A stretch of DNA of 64,000 nucleotides from Acholoe squamosa (Eukaryota > Annelida > Polychaeta > Phyllodocida > Polynoidae). Under the pieces are notes generated by a model that saw only the letters and a program-made list of their open reading frames with translations, had not been told where the DNA came from and made no database searches. A program made the position numbers and the translations under genes. Numbering within the stretch: the first letter of the stretch is position 1; each line of letters opens with the position of its first letter. The stretch lies in the NCBI GenBank assembly GCA_949317995.1, contig OX439037.1, positions 22,627,182 through 22,691,181 of the forward strand. Direction: 5' to 3'. Shown piece by piece: positions 37,880-49,758 of this stretch.

Positions 37880-39061
37880 ATATAGTGTAGGGTACGTCAC
37901 TCCTGGAGCCACCATATTGGTACAGACTGCTTGACAGTAGGCTCAGAACAGATATGGAACATTGCTTACACAGTGCAAACTCTATGGGCTCAAAGCAGAC
38001 ATGGGACTTCAGTGACTGACACTTTTCTACCCTTCTCTCCACAACCTCTGCATGGAGACTCACTCAAGTCGGCACGTGTGCATTACATTAAATTGGTGTA
38101 TCATGACGACCAAGGATCAAGAATCTGGAATTAACATGACAGTTATTGTAGCCCTTAAATGCTTATGGTGTGACTTAGTGGTGTGTATGTATTATGTTTT
38201 CGAGAAACAGAATCTATAGTTATGACTTGTATACGCAAACAGTCATCTTACTTAAGAAGCGAAACTAATGTGGAGAAGTGAGTGAGTAATAGATGTTTAA
38301 CGCCATTTAGACAGCTAAGGTCATATTCATGGCGAGAACTATATTACACAATTTCAGAGAGGAATATGTCGGTGCCCGCGCATATGTGCACCACACATTC
38401 TGAGAGATAGAAAAGAGGAGAAATAGACCCTTTTAAGTGGGCTAGGGAAGCCCAATGTGGAGAATTGATTGAGTTTTACAGCACTTTAGCGGCACTAAGT
38501 GGCTATCCCGTGCTTGACAGGTTGATAATTTAACAGAGGAATGTGTCAGTGCCTGCGCATATGTGCACCACACACATCCTGAGGGGAAGAAGCGATAAGC
38601 AAGGTGTGAGCATAGGGAAGAATTTTTGCTTATTGTACATACATCTGTTAATCTATTCATTTTTATAAGGCTAACAGCCACGTGAATGGTCTATCCGCCC
38701 CTGCTCAGAATTTTTTCCATCACTTAAAGACTTACATAGACGTGTCCCATTTATGACTAATCTGACCTCTAGCGTAATAATGCTTTAAAAGCCCAGCATG
38801 GTGGTCGGACGGATGTGTGAATCAGAGACTAGAGAATTTGGCACCACTTTACACATCCAAAACAAACAGTAGTATAGTATTCTGATCCCCCATACCTCCA
38901 GGCAACCACAAGGAGACAACTTCTATTACTGGGATTCCAAACACGAGATCACCAATAACGTACACATGTATAATCAATCCCAAGACAAGTTAAGTCCTTG
39001 TTAAGGTGTTTATCACCCACGTTCTGGGCGCCATCCTGGCGCGTGGGTGGCGCCAGGTCTT
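37880..39061. other. Intergenic, no gene seen
   Basis: Contains a diverged direct duplication: gaatatgtcggtgcccgcgc (38363) and gaatgtgtcagtgcctgcgc (38539), both followed by atatgtgcaccacac. The period is about 176 bases. Confidence 0.5.
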
Positions 39062-39075
39062 CCACCAGAGGGCGT
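39062..39075 (+). promoter_or_regulatory. CTCF-like site, plus orientation
   Basis: CCACCAGAGGGCGT matches the CTCF core at 13 of 14 positions. Confidence 0.55.
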
Positions 39076-39144
39076 GCTGACCTTGTAATGGCCTTGACCC
39101 CCTGGGGGTCAGAGACGCCGCTTGTGATTGTGCATCGCTCTGTA

Positions 39145-39158
39145 GCGCCCTCTGTTGC
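39145..39158 (-). promoter_or_regulatory. CTCF-like site, minus orientation
   Basis: The minus strand reads GCAACAGAGGGCGC, 12 of 14 core positions. It lies 70 bases from, and faces, the plus-strand site at 39062. Confidence 0.45.
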
Positions 39159-39845
39159 CAAGGTGGGCAGTGATATATGGGAATGTAGTCTCCATATGAG
39201 CCTGCATGGAGGGGTGGGGGCAACCAATGGGTGTGAAATGTAGAAAGATAGGCTGTTCGTTATATGCCTTTTGGGGTTTTGGTTTTCACGTCTATCATTT
39301 AGGGATAAGTTCCCACTTTGTCCGCCTGCCTTGTCATTATAATGTCTTTGTTGTCATTCAGTTTCCGGTATATTTAGATCACCCAACTTTGCTTCCTATT
39401 TCTATTGAAAAAACATTGATTTCAAATTATCTATGCCGAATGCTGGAAAATAAAAGGACCAGATCTGTTAACAATGTTTAATTAATCACATGACATCAAA
39501 ATCTACTTTTATTGTGTCTACGTGTCATCATACATTAATTTGCTTCTAATTTAAAATATCGCAATTACCATTCTCATCACAAATAGTGCTTGTGAGTTGA
39601 CTTGTACCCGGTAGCTTGGATGCATCGAATCCGGTTTAACATTATCTGTCCAACACGTTTGTCTCAGTCGTCTTAAAACGTTGATGCATGGGGCTAGTAT
39701 TGTCCATACATGTACTCATGATAAAAGGCAGTTGAGATGAACACGGGAAGTGGATTTAGGGATTGCAGTCATTCTAGTGAGACCCTTACAAAGAATGCCA
39801 CCCAGCGACATGAAAGTGTGACCTTGTGACATCACCTTGCCAGAG

Positions 39846-39854
39846 GCAGACGAC
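39846..39854 (+). promoter_or_regulatory. GCAGACGAC motif, copy 3
   Basis: Context GAGGCAGACGACTTTCTTC, at the edge of a GC-rich patch (39.86-39.97 kb). Confidence 0.4.
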
Positions 39855-42159
39855 TTTCTTCAAATCGGCGGCGCCCTTTCCCGCCAAAAGCCATATGGCA
39901 GGCGCGCCGCGATCTGAGTCCCAGATAGGCGCCGCGGCTTTGCTTTGACGGCGATGGGCTGCCACCCACAATGATGTTATTAGGGGGATTCCAAGGGGCA
40001 GGTGAGGTGGGGGACAGGTATGCCACTGGAAGCTACCGTCTAAAGTACACAACCCCCATCTTACTGAACATGCCTCAAAATGGCCAATTTTCCGACAGAC
40101 AACCACCAATCATACATGCAAATTAGCAGATTCCACACTGACATGTCACTTGGTGAAAAAAGATATGTTGGCCACATACTTAACATATGATACACATAAT
40201 GGTACCTGTGAGCCGTTTCCACCTGCAGCCCTCGTTATCCTGTGCCTCACCATTGCATCTTTGTACTAACATTAAGCAATTAAAGTCCTATGTCTTTGAG
40301 GTGATAACGGTTAGTCATGAAAAAGATATAGATCTAGGTCTGCTATGTCATAGAGGCTATTTAATAGAATATTTATCAAAGAAAATAATTATGCTTGAGA
40401 AAGTTGTCACCTGAGAGATGTACATATGACAGTGTATGGGAGGGTTTAACATGACGAACACTTTTTTGCCTTTGAAAATGTAGGCTTGTAAGGTAACAGT
40501 AAACATATATGAAATATGGATGGTAAAAGCAAATATATTTGGCAGGGATATCCGGAAATGAGTTTGTTCATATTTATTTGTACATGTATGTTTAGAGATG
40601 CTGAAAGAATGTCATGCCTCCCTCAACATTTATTGCCGTATGAGTTTTTATCATAGCACACATAAATATCTATTCATATATTCCTGTTTACATAATATCC
40701 CATCGTCCCTTCCACTCCCGGAACTACTTCCGGTACAAATCCCCATTTCTACATCCATGTTGTGATTTACCCTTGGTTATACTAGTAGCTAGGGGGCTCC
40801 CCTACCCTTATCTAACATTATGGGGTTATCCCGTTTGACTCTAGCGGGTCATTTCTGTGGGATTGCTTGGTAGAGGTGGTGATTTGAGAAGAGCGGAGGG
40901 GGCCATCCAACACCGCATCACCCCAATACCACAGCACCGGAGTCCTTACACTTCCAACAGAGGCGAGAGGGCCACAGGCGCCGCCGGCGATATCTGATAC
41001 CCGTTTCAACGACAATTCCCTCCCTAAAAAGTATTAATTTTGTTGCCGAGTGGTGGCGCACGGGCGGTGGGAGGTTATCTGGTCAGATCTATGACCTCCA
41101 TGTCCACCATGGGGACGGGTGCCGCTGGTACGACCCTGCTTGTACAGGTGTCATTATTTGGAGGTGGAATTCCCAACACTTGTGGTGGACACTTACAAGG
41201 CCCCATGCACGTCCAGCTTGCCGTAGATTCTGAGATAAGAGATATATCATATTGCCCCCAGGGAATCATCGGTCCCTGGCACCGTGGTCGGCCCGTAATT
41301 TGTTATGTGCAACGACGGGGGAACTTTAACACTCTCCAGGCACGTTTCCCGATGTAAATCATAAGTATAGGGGCCCTGTGGATGACTTTGCTTGGAGATG
41401 GTGCTATGTGGGTGTCGGGGCTTCCCCAGGAGTTGATTGGCGCGCGCAGGTAGTTTCGGGGGCGTCGCGCGCAGCGGTATGTGACAACAGACGACATTCA
41501 GACCGGATGTGGGCCTTCCTCTGGCTATTTTCGCGCCAAGTATCCGTCAACCTACCGCAACGAGGGTCAACGCGTTGCATCTTCTATTAAAGTGACATAC
41601 CCAGGGTGGTCAGTCCGGTTAGGACTGTTTGTAGACAGAATGATAAACTGATTCCTTGCATTATGTGTTGGTCTGGTAGCGAGTTAGACTTAGAATGTCT
41701 CTTCAATGGTTTCCAACGTACAGTGGGCCTGGACCCCGGCCTGGACATGGTTTTTTCTATAAAAAAAAACAAAAAAAAAACAAACAAACTATGTGACATT
41801 GGGCCTATAATGACAAGACCATGGGAGAAAAACAGTGATATCTAACATGGCCCTTTTTTTAAAACAGACATAGAACTTGAGGGCATGAGATGGACAAATT
41901 AAGATGTAGTGATACATGCAATGGGCTTTCCTTAATTAAAATCAACAGTCAGGTAACCCCCCCCCCCATAGCTATAAGCATTTCCCATCCATGCATGATG
42001 GGCTGATAAATTATAGAATTTTCCATTTTAGAAATTTATAACCACCTGCTTCATATGTTTTGATGTTTGCAGTCACATGGCAAAAGACTGATTCAACAGA
42101 TTCCTGAGTACTTTACCATTGTCAAATTGTGTGTCAAATTGCTAGATCTACTGAAACTA
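39855..42159. other. Intergenic with GC-rich patches, no gene seen
   Basis: GC-rich segments at 39.86-39.97, 40.85-41.0 and 41.38-41.53 kb. A near copy of the 9-mer (ACAGACGAC) lies at 41487-41495. Open frames (e.g. 41040-41357) have no domain. Confidence 0.4.
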
Positions 42160-42163
42160 TTAA

Positions 42164-42737
42164 AGGGAAACACTACCCTACTTTCATGACATTATATTTT
42201 GATAGCCTTTGTATCAAATAAAAATAATCTGGTGCAATCTGGCATCGTTATCATAATATGTATCACTATAGTAAAGAGCAGAAGGTTTATATGATGCATC
42301 TGATGGTGTCAAAATTGGGCTAAATGCATCAGGTGTTGCACTATTCATGTATGAAGGATATGGCAAAATGTGTTATAATTAAAATGACAAATTATACACC
42401 ATCATGATCTTATACCAGAACATTCTATATGGTAATCTTTTGATATAGACAAATTGTTCCAGTAAAATGCTACACACAGTATCTGATTGTAGGCCAACAG
42501 TGCTGTACAAGCATCAATTGGGTGCATTTAGCCCAATTGTGACGTCACCAGATACATGTACATCACATAAACCTGCTGCTCTCCTCTACACAGACTACAG
42601 CGATGCATATTTTGACAACGATGCCAGACTCTTTTTTTTATATACAAAGGCTATCAAAATGAAAGTAGGTTAGCAGCAGGTTTATATGATGCATCTGAAA
42701 GTAGGTTAGTGTCATGAAAGTAGGTTAGTGTAACCCT
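42164..42737. mobile_element. 574-bp fold-back element with TTAA duplication
   Basis: Flanked by TTAA at 42160-42163 and 42738-42741. The arms pair over about 200 bases: AGGGAAACACTACCCTACTT at the left against inverted AGGGTTACACTAACCTACTT at the right, continuing through TTTTGATAGCCTTTGTAT, CTGGCATCGTT and TTGGGCTAAATGCA. The right arm carries two or three extra direct copies of GAAAGTAGGTTAG. The TTAA target is typical of piggyBac and Kolobok. Confidence 0.85.
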
Positions 42738-42741
42738 TTAA

Positions 42742-43550
42742 ATCCCCCGTGGGAGAGTCACATTCTACTGGTGACTAAAGCTGTCCTCACTGGCAAGAAC
42801 TGGCCTCACATATGTGATAGAGCTTCAAATAGCTCGGTGAGTCCATCAATGTCAAATTGACTAAGTCAAGCGTACTCTGAGAATCTCATGAGAAAAGCCA
42901 ACTGCCTTTCAATTGCTGTATATAGTGTAATACCTGGTTTAATCTCCATAACCCAAACCTGTCCCCTCATAGACCACCGTATAAATTGAAATTCCGCAGA
43001 TTCAGTCAGTGACAGGCGACATTTTTAACCTTTCACGTTTCGCTGGTTCCGCTTGTTGTGCAGCAACCGGCCTACCGCCCACCAATGTAAAACGACTTCA
43101 GACCGGAAACCAACCAAGGTCCTTGCCTTTGTCAACTGTCACGTGACCACCCCTCACTGAAGGTCCATTTGGGAGGGTCAATTCACCTGTGGTCAGTTTG
43201 AGCACTGTCTGCAGGGCATTCTCCATACGATGGGCGATCGCGCAGCCACCCCGATTACTTGCTAATGAGCAGCCAATCATGGCTCACCTTACAAAGGTAG
43301 GCGGTAATGGACCAATCGCCTTTGATGTCTTATCAGCGCAGGTGGTAACGTCTTGAAGCCTGACGGATTCGTAATGAAGAAGATCATTATCCAGTAAAAG
43401 TGTGCCCTTCCGCCTGCCCTAGCTTAGCCTTAGGGAATGCCCCTGGGAAAGCTCACTTATGTAAGTGTATGTGGTATAAAAACGTAATTCTTCTGATAAG
43501 CAACATATACAATCAATTCCCCGTCTTGCTGATCCCAGTTCATCATATTC
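42742..43550. other. Intergenic, no gene seen
   Basis: A GC-richer stretch at 43.0-43.3 kb includes a CACGTGACC word at about 43140. No repeat family recognised. Confidence 0.4.
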
Positions 43551-43815
43551 TTCCCAGCAAATTGTCGTGATTCCTCGTCAACCTGTGTGAAGTGGCTCAC
43601 ACATGTCGCTAGATGGAACACGACGTCGCTATAGCACAAGATCACCAGGAATAGCAATGGTGGTGATCACATGGCCTCACCTCAGATGGCGAGGATGGTG
43701 ATCACTCAGACTCACCAGGGATGGCGACGCAGGTGATCACTCACCTCGCTAGATGAAACACACACCTCGTCATAGTGCATGTTCACCAGGGATGGCGAGG
43801 ATCATGATCACTCAT

Positions 43816-43955
43816 CCTCACCAGGGATGGCAACATGAGTGATCACTCATCCTCACCAGGGATGGTGACATGAGTGATCACTCATCCTCACCAGGGATGG
43901 CGACATGAGTGATCACTCATCCTCACCAGGGATGGCGACATGAGTGATCACTCAC
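43816..43955 (+). repeat. 35-bp tandem repeat, 4 copies, in copy 2
   Basis: Unit begins CCTCACCAGGGATGGCGACA and contains GAGTGATCACTCAT. Nearly identical units indicate recent expansion inside the left arm. Copy 3 has about two such units (about 61446-61515). Confidence 0.92.
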
Positions 43956-44842
43956 TTCGCTAGATGAGACGCACACCACGTCATAACGCATGTTCACCAC
44001 AGATGGCAAGGATCATGATCACTCACACTCACGGGGGATGGTCACTCAGGTGATCATTCATCTCGCTAGATGAAATGCACACCATGCCATAATGCACATT
44101 CACCACGGTTGGCGAGGATCGTGATGACTCACACTCACCAGGGATGGCAAGGCGGTTGATCACTCACCTCGTTAGATAAAATGCGCACCACATCATAGCG
44201 CAGGTTCACCATGGATGGCGAGAGTGGTGATCACTCAGACTCACCAGTGATGGCGATGCTGGTGATCACTCATCTTGTTAGATGAAAAGCTCATGATCAT
44301 CGACATTGGTAATCATGCAGCCTCACATCTGCCAGATCAATGTATGTTTTGCCAGAGAAGGTATTGCCATATGTATCTTCCCTCTAACCACAGACAAGGT
44401 GTTCATGTAGATACTTCCTTATGTATTTTTCCTGTAACCAGAGAAAAGGTGTTTATGGATAGTTGCTTTTATTTTAGAGATACCTCCATCTAAATTCAAT
44501 TGATATTTTCTCTATATAATCTTGTTTGATTCAACCCTGAAGTATTACATGGAAATCAGTGTGCAACAAAGCACATTTGATAAGTATGGGACTTATACTT
44601 CATGCCCACACTTCCTAGATAGGCTACATGTCTTAACAACTTTGGCAATGGTGGTGATAAGTTACCATACTGAGTGAGAGTGAGTGACAGATGATGCAAT
44701 CCTCAGAGAGCATTGACATGGAGTGACACAAGTTCACACATTGAGTGAGACCAATGTTGGCAATGGTAGTGATAAGTCGCCATTTTGTGTGAGAGTTGAT
44801 GCCAGTGGCACGGGAGTGGTACATAATCACACAGTGAGTCAG

Positions 44843-45175
44843 ATCCATGTTGGCGATGCTTGTGATAAGCCGCCATTCTGGGTGAGAGTTGACAGGCAGT
44901 GGCACATATTGACGGAGTGAGTGAGATCCATGTTGGCAATGGTGGTGATAAGCTGCCATTCTGAGTAAAAGCTGACCAGGAGTGGTACATAATCATACAG
45001 TGAGTCAGATCCATGTTGGCGATACTTGTGATAAGTCGCCATTCTGAGTGAGAGTTGACAGGCAGTGGCACATACTCACGCAGTGAGTTAGATCCATGTT
45101 GGCGATGGTGGTGATAAGTCACCATGCTTTGTGTGGGATGACAAGGGGTGGCACATACTCACGCAGTGAGTGAGA
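44843..45175 (-). repeat. 83-bp minisatellite, right arm of copy 2
   Basis: Four starts spaced exactly 83 bases. On the minus strand each unit carries ATGGCGACTTATCACC, sharing ATGGCGAC with the left-arm units, so the two arms point in opposite directions. Confidence 0.9.
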
Positions 45176-45772
45176 TCATGTTGGTGACTGTTGTGATAAA
45201 TTGCCATGCCATGTGAGACTGACACACAGTGGCGAAAGATGACACAGTGAGTTATCACTCAGAAAGGAGTCACCATTGATGACCAATCATGGCGACAGAT
45301 AACGACAATTTGCTGGGTTCCTTCTTTTCCTCCTTCATCTCTTCATTTCTCCCGTTCTCTTTCGTTTCCTTTAGTAGGCCCTATGGATTGTATTAAAGTT
45401 ATGCAAGTGTTCTCGTGAAGAATCATGATGACATATTTCCCCAAAACCAAACCTAGGTATATCCAATTCATAAATGATGGAGGGATTTCATATCATACCT
45501 CGTAGTATAGCGATCTGGGGCCTCTATTATGTCATTCCTTTAATGAGGAAGCCAATATTGCCTTCTGCGGCCGGTAGTAGTGATGGAGAAAAAGGAGCAC
45601 TTCCTTCTGACTTAATGAGGAAGTCATGGGGCCGTCAAGGTGCTAAAACACACCAGGGGTCTGTTACTCAGAATTACCTAAAATATTTAGGTACCTGCAC
45701 CATTTGTTCTGTGATCTTAGGGGATCTGTTTTACGCTCAGGTGATCTTCCAGTGATACTCTTTGGTGATCTG

Positions 45773-45946
45773 GACTGATGAGAGCAAGATTGGTGCTCTT
45801 AGGTGATCTTACAGGGCTGATGAGAGCAAGATTGGTGCTCTTAGATGATCTTACAGGGCTGGTGAGAGCAAGATTGGTGCTCTTAGGTGATCTTACAGGG
45901 CTGGTGAGAGCAAGATTGGTGCTCTTAGGTGATCTTACAGGGCTGA
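45773..45946 (+). repeat. 42-bp tandem repeat, about 4 copies
   Basis: Unit starts GCTGATGAGAGCAAGATTGG and ends GGTGATCTTACAGG. The period is a multiple of three, so a minus-strand frame (SPVRSPKSTNLALT repeated) stays open; no other sign of coding. Confidence 0.92.
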
Positions 45947-46149
45947 TCAGACCATGAGTACCCAGATTCTTGGTCCCATTCATGATCCCACTCAATTCTT
46001 GATCTTATCTGTAATCTCATCTTTTTTACATTCAGTGTGTAGGATTATGTTTACCTGGGAGCACCAAGCAATACCCCCACAGAGTTGCTTAATTCATTTT
46101 ACGTGCATGATCAGGGTTTGTGTAACAAACCCCAGGAGGTCGTCAAAAA

Positions 46150-46158
46150 GTCGTCTGC
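46150..46158 (-). promoter_or_regulatory. GCAGACGAC motif, copy 4
   Basis: The minus reading is AAAAGCAGACGACTTTTTGA. Confidence 0.4.
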
Positions 46159-46552
46159 TTTTGTGTTAAACGTCCCGAACCGCGGTTCTGTGGGCATCCT
46201 TTCTTCGAGGGGAGATGCAGAGATGGAAGGTGCAGAAAATGCAGGAGGCATCCTTTTTGACTGACTGCGCTAATATTTTTGGGTTAATTGGAGCCCCGTT
46301 GGAGCCTCAAATGACGCTGCTTAAATCGCTATGGAGACAATGGAACCGTTATTCCAGCGGTATTTAATATTGGTTGAATAGAGGCATTCTTTTCACAATG
46401 CCTACATAAATGCAGTGAAACACTGACATTCTTTTGAACTGACAATTTTTTTGAACCTGAACCTGTGAAAGCCTAAGTGACTATATTGTCAAAGATCACA
46501 TTCATACACCAACACATTTAAAAACTAAAACCTGTGCACAATTATATATATA

Positions 46553-46555
<3 letters not shown>

Positions 46556-46627
<72 letters not shown>

Positions 46628-46646
46628 TTCTCTCTTTCTCTCTCTC
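46556..46646 (+). repeat. (CT)n microsatellite
   Basis: Long CT run with a few TTT interruptions near its 3' end. Confidence 0.97.
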
Positions 46647-46859
46647 ATAGCGTGGTTGAGGTTTTTGTGATCCTGAGAAAATAATAATGTCCTACAGATT
46701 GTGATGCTGTACTCTGAACTTGGATAGTTTGTGCTAGTCTATGTACTGCCCTAACAAAAGTGGCCCATCCCATTGAATTAAAAGTATGTGTTCTTTACTG
46801 ACTACAACCCATCCCATACACCACCCACATTCAGACTGACTCGGGACGCTGCAACCAAA

Positions 46860-46868
46860 GCAGACGAC
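46860..46868 (+). promoter_or_regulatory. GCAGACGAC motif, copy 5
   Basis: Context CAAAGCAGACGACAATCCGC. TTTGACCTGTG and a YY1-like GGCCATCTTG lie within 250 bases. Confidence 0.4.
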
Positions 46869-47627
46869 AATCCGCCTGCCGCCAAAAGGAGAACACAGGG
46901 GGTTCTTTAAAGGGAAACTTCCTAACAGTCTCACATCCGGTCAGACCATTGTTCACTGGATCCCATACCCACCTTTTAAAGCTGAACAAGGCTCAAGTTT
47001 ACACTAGTAGGGTGAGGACAAGAGAAACCGGACGGCCTTTGACCTGTGATTAGCTCTGGCCGTTGCCAATAAGGTGGCGCTGCAGACGGGGTTGGCGGCC
47101 ATCTTGCTTTGTCCATCACACCTCCGGTGGGCCTGTCATTGATGGAAGTGTCATTCTGCAAATAGCTGCCATTCTTTGTGTTCAGCATCCTTATACCCTG
47201 TAAGGGCCACATGGGGAATAAAATTATGTCTCATTATACCACGATTTCTGGGTTACTCAGTGCTTTTTGCTGGATATTCCCATTCACATACCTGTCGATA
47301 TTGCACACCCTGTACGCTGTAACATCAATTTTGTAAGGCGTGCGGTTATCCATGGATAACCCGCACGCCTCTCATGTCCTTCCATGTCATATGTTCCATG
47401 TTAAAACCCACGAAGCATTCAAGGCCAGAGTAGGGATGGAACCTGCAGTCTCACATCCCAAATCCAACTCCCTATGCACTGTGCCACAGGGACTGACGAG
47501 AAACGTTTGGTTTAAACCACATCTGGATATGATACAAAGCCCGGGAAGGCGACGACTGTGGGCTGTCAGCTACCATAACCGCGGGACGCACTCAAAAATA
47601 TCCAAGCCGAGAGGGGGGGAGATGCGG

Positions 47628-47698
47628 TGGCCTAGCGGTTAACGCTTTGCGCTCAGCCATCGAAGGTAGGCGGGTCGAATCCCGGCCCGGACCCGTCT
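47628..47698 (+). repeat. tRNA-like unit with good A and B boxes (SINE head)
   Basis: TGGCCTAGCGG at 47628-47638 and GGGTCGAATCC at 47672-47682 sit at tRNA spacing. It lies inside repeat copy B, so it is a SINE-type promoter rather than a working tRNA. Confidence 0.6.
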
Positions 47699-48095
47699 TT
47701 TTTTCGCCCTGTGCGCTGTCGCTGTCCACTGCCAGGCGACGATTTGTATTATACACAAACATAACCGCGAGACGCATTCAAAGCTTTAGCTGTCCGCTGC
47801 CGCCCCAGTGCCGGGCGATGAGGTGTATTATACACAAACATAACCGCGAGAAGCATTCAAAACTTTAGCTGTCCGCTGCCGGGCAACGAGGTGTGTGTAC
47901 ACTATTTTTCGCCGTCTGCCGCTGCCAAGCCGAGCCGAGGGGGCTGTCGCTGTCCACTGCCGGGCGACGAGGTGTATGTACCTGTGTACACACACTATGG
48001 CTGGCTTCGAGTCCCGGGGAGGGGGAATAATTTTTGTTTTCAACTTGAATTTATTGGTATTCTATTGATTATTTATTGGTTTCGTGGTATAAAAT

Positions 48096-48219
48096 AAGTA
48101 GTCAATGGATAATTCATGACTCGTGTGTGTTAGCAAAGGCTAATTACACTCGGCCTATGGCCTCGTGTAATTATCCTTCACTAACACACACACGTCATGA
48201 ATTATCCATTGATTACTTG
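48096..48219. repeat. 124-bp inverted repeat at the end of copy B
   Basis: AAGTAGTCAATGGATAATTC at the left pairs with GAATTATCCATTGATTACTT at the right. Inner stems CGTGTGTGTTAG/CTAACACACACACG and GGCTAATTACAC/GTGTAATTATCC also pair. Confidence 0.85.
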
Positions 48220-48229
48220 TTCACTAATA

Positions 48230-49756
48230 TTACCAATTGACAATCATAATACATGAATTCTGCCCGGGCAAGTAACTCACATGCATGCATCATCATCATG
48301 CTGGCCCAAGGGGCTTGATACATTCACACAAATAAACATCATAGGGTAAACATGCTGCACCAATCCCAGATCAATCCTTTATTGGCATATAAAGACTAAT
48401 CGGCACTGCATCTATATGCTAACATGATAATAAGTACCATACAATCTATGAAACTGAAGACAGCGTGTTGCCACTTCAAAAATGAAGTTGCTGCTCACCA
48501 TCCTCGTAAGAAAAAAATGTTTTCCTCGTAAGAAAAAAAAACATTTTCGAGTTTGGGTTTTAATTTTAGAATTTTCTGATAAAATTGTTACTATACGATG
48601 AGACAATACAGCCAAATTTGGTATCAAATCAAAGCTTATCGACCCAGGAATGCAGCTCATTGAAAATGTCAATGAAAGCTTGAACATTAAATAAAAAGGC
48701 ATATCATACCAGCCCATGGTGCAAAGACTTTGCCCACCTCATTAACTGCTCATCCATAAATAAAAATTAAAAACCTGTTTTTGAGTGGCTTCATAGGGAT
48801 TGGATTTTGGCAGTGTCTACTGTTACCGGTATATCAGTTAATCCCAATTATTGTTCATTAGTAACTATATTCCTCTGATATGAATTCCTAACCGACATAC
48901 TTTTTTCTACAGCTCTAAAAATAATTATCAATACATCTAACATGTGTGTTGATTCACTCCATTGCTATGGATATTAAGGAACACTTACACTCCCTGACGG
49001 CATGCACAGACATGAAAAAGATGTTTTAGTGTTATTGGTGTTCCATCAAATACCCAAATATTATGGAGATACAGAAGGATAGGGCAACCACAGCGGTCTT
49101 ATCAGTTTCAATCTCTAGGCCTCCAGGTAGGAATTTGACATGTTTGTATTGATGACAAACACTCTCCCATGAATAGTGACTTCCCCTTGCCAAAGGAACA
49201 ACTGGGTTACACATGTAACTATTTTTACCAAACCTCAACTATGCACAGAATGTATATAGAAGCCCAGCAACACCAATGTAGGCTTATAATACACAGCCAT
49301 GTTTACAAGTAAACAATCACTTCTGTTTTATGCTGCTGATAAATGTTTATGTTGGTCCATATTTTGGTGCTGATCTGGACATATTAGTATTCATCGATAT
49401 CATTGATGAAGTTAGAGTACATAGTTTTCTTTGCCCAATGAACTCTATAATGTATCAAGAAAATAGCCGAAAATAGGAAAAATGTAAATGAATGTCTCAA
49501 TCATCAATAGACCAGTGAAAAGCTAGGGGCAGCAACATGACTTATATATATAACACCACATCTATATGAATATGTTTCTATGTGTGCAACTGGTTTTGGG
49601 CTAGGAGTACTGGAGGGTGTTGCTCCTATAGTGAAAGGAAGAGCTGACTAAAAATGCCCTCATTTCCAGTCCTTTCTTTTCATGTAGCTATAACTTGTCC
49701 CTTTTGTTGCTCACAAGTGGTCATTCAAGTATGGTGCTAAAAAAGGGGGATTTGAG
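48230..49756. other. Intergenic, no gene seen
   Basis: AT-rich. A remnant of the palindromic repeat is at about 48262-48300. Short frames only. Confidence 0.45.
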
Positions 49757-49758
49757 TA

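Larger units (their letters stand above)
43553..45317. mobile_element. Dual-minisatellite DNA transposon, copy 2 (1765 bp)
   Basis: Terminal repeats CCCAGCAAATTGTCGT and inverted ACGACAATTTGCTGGG, flanked by TT at 43551-43552 and 45318-45319. The left arm has 106-base units (starts 43993, 44099, 44205) plus four 35-base units. The middle is near-identical to copy 3. The right arm has exact 83-base units (ATCCATG at 44843, 44926, 45009 and 45092). The minus-strand open frames at 44633-45125 are translations of these repeats, not genes. Confidence 0.88.
47265..48229. repeat. Interspersed repeat, copy B
   Basis: Partner of 28209-28925. The 5' hairpin is perfect here (AGGCGTGCGGTTATCC with its inverted partner, about 47335-47370). 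It includes tRNA-like boxes at 47447-47515 (minus) and 47628-47698 (plus). A roughly 70-base degenerate tandem follows (TGTCCGCTGCC, ACACAAACATAACCGCGAG) at 47715-47960. It ends with a long inverted repeat at 48096-48219. Confidence 0.65.

Noticed and set aside
41040-41357. 105-codon plus-strand frame in GC-rich DNA
   Set aside because: An opposite-strand frame overlaps, there is no domain, and composition alone can keep it open.
44633-45125. Minus-strand frames with His-rich repeats (YHHHCQHGS)
   Set aside because: They are translations of the 83-bp minisatellite in the transposon right arm.
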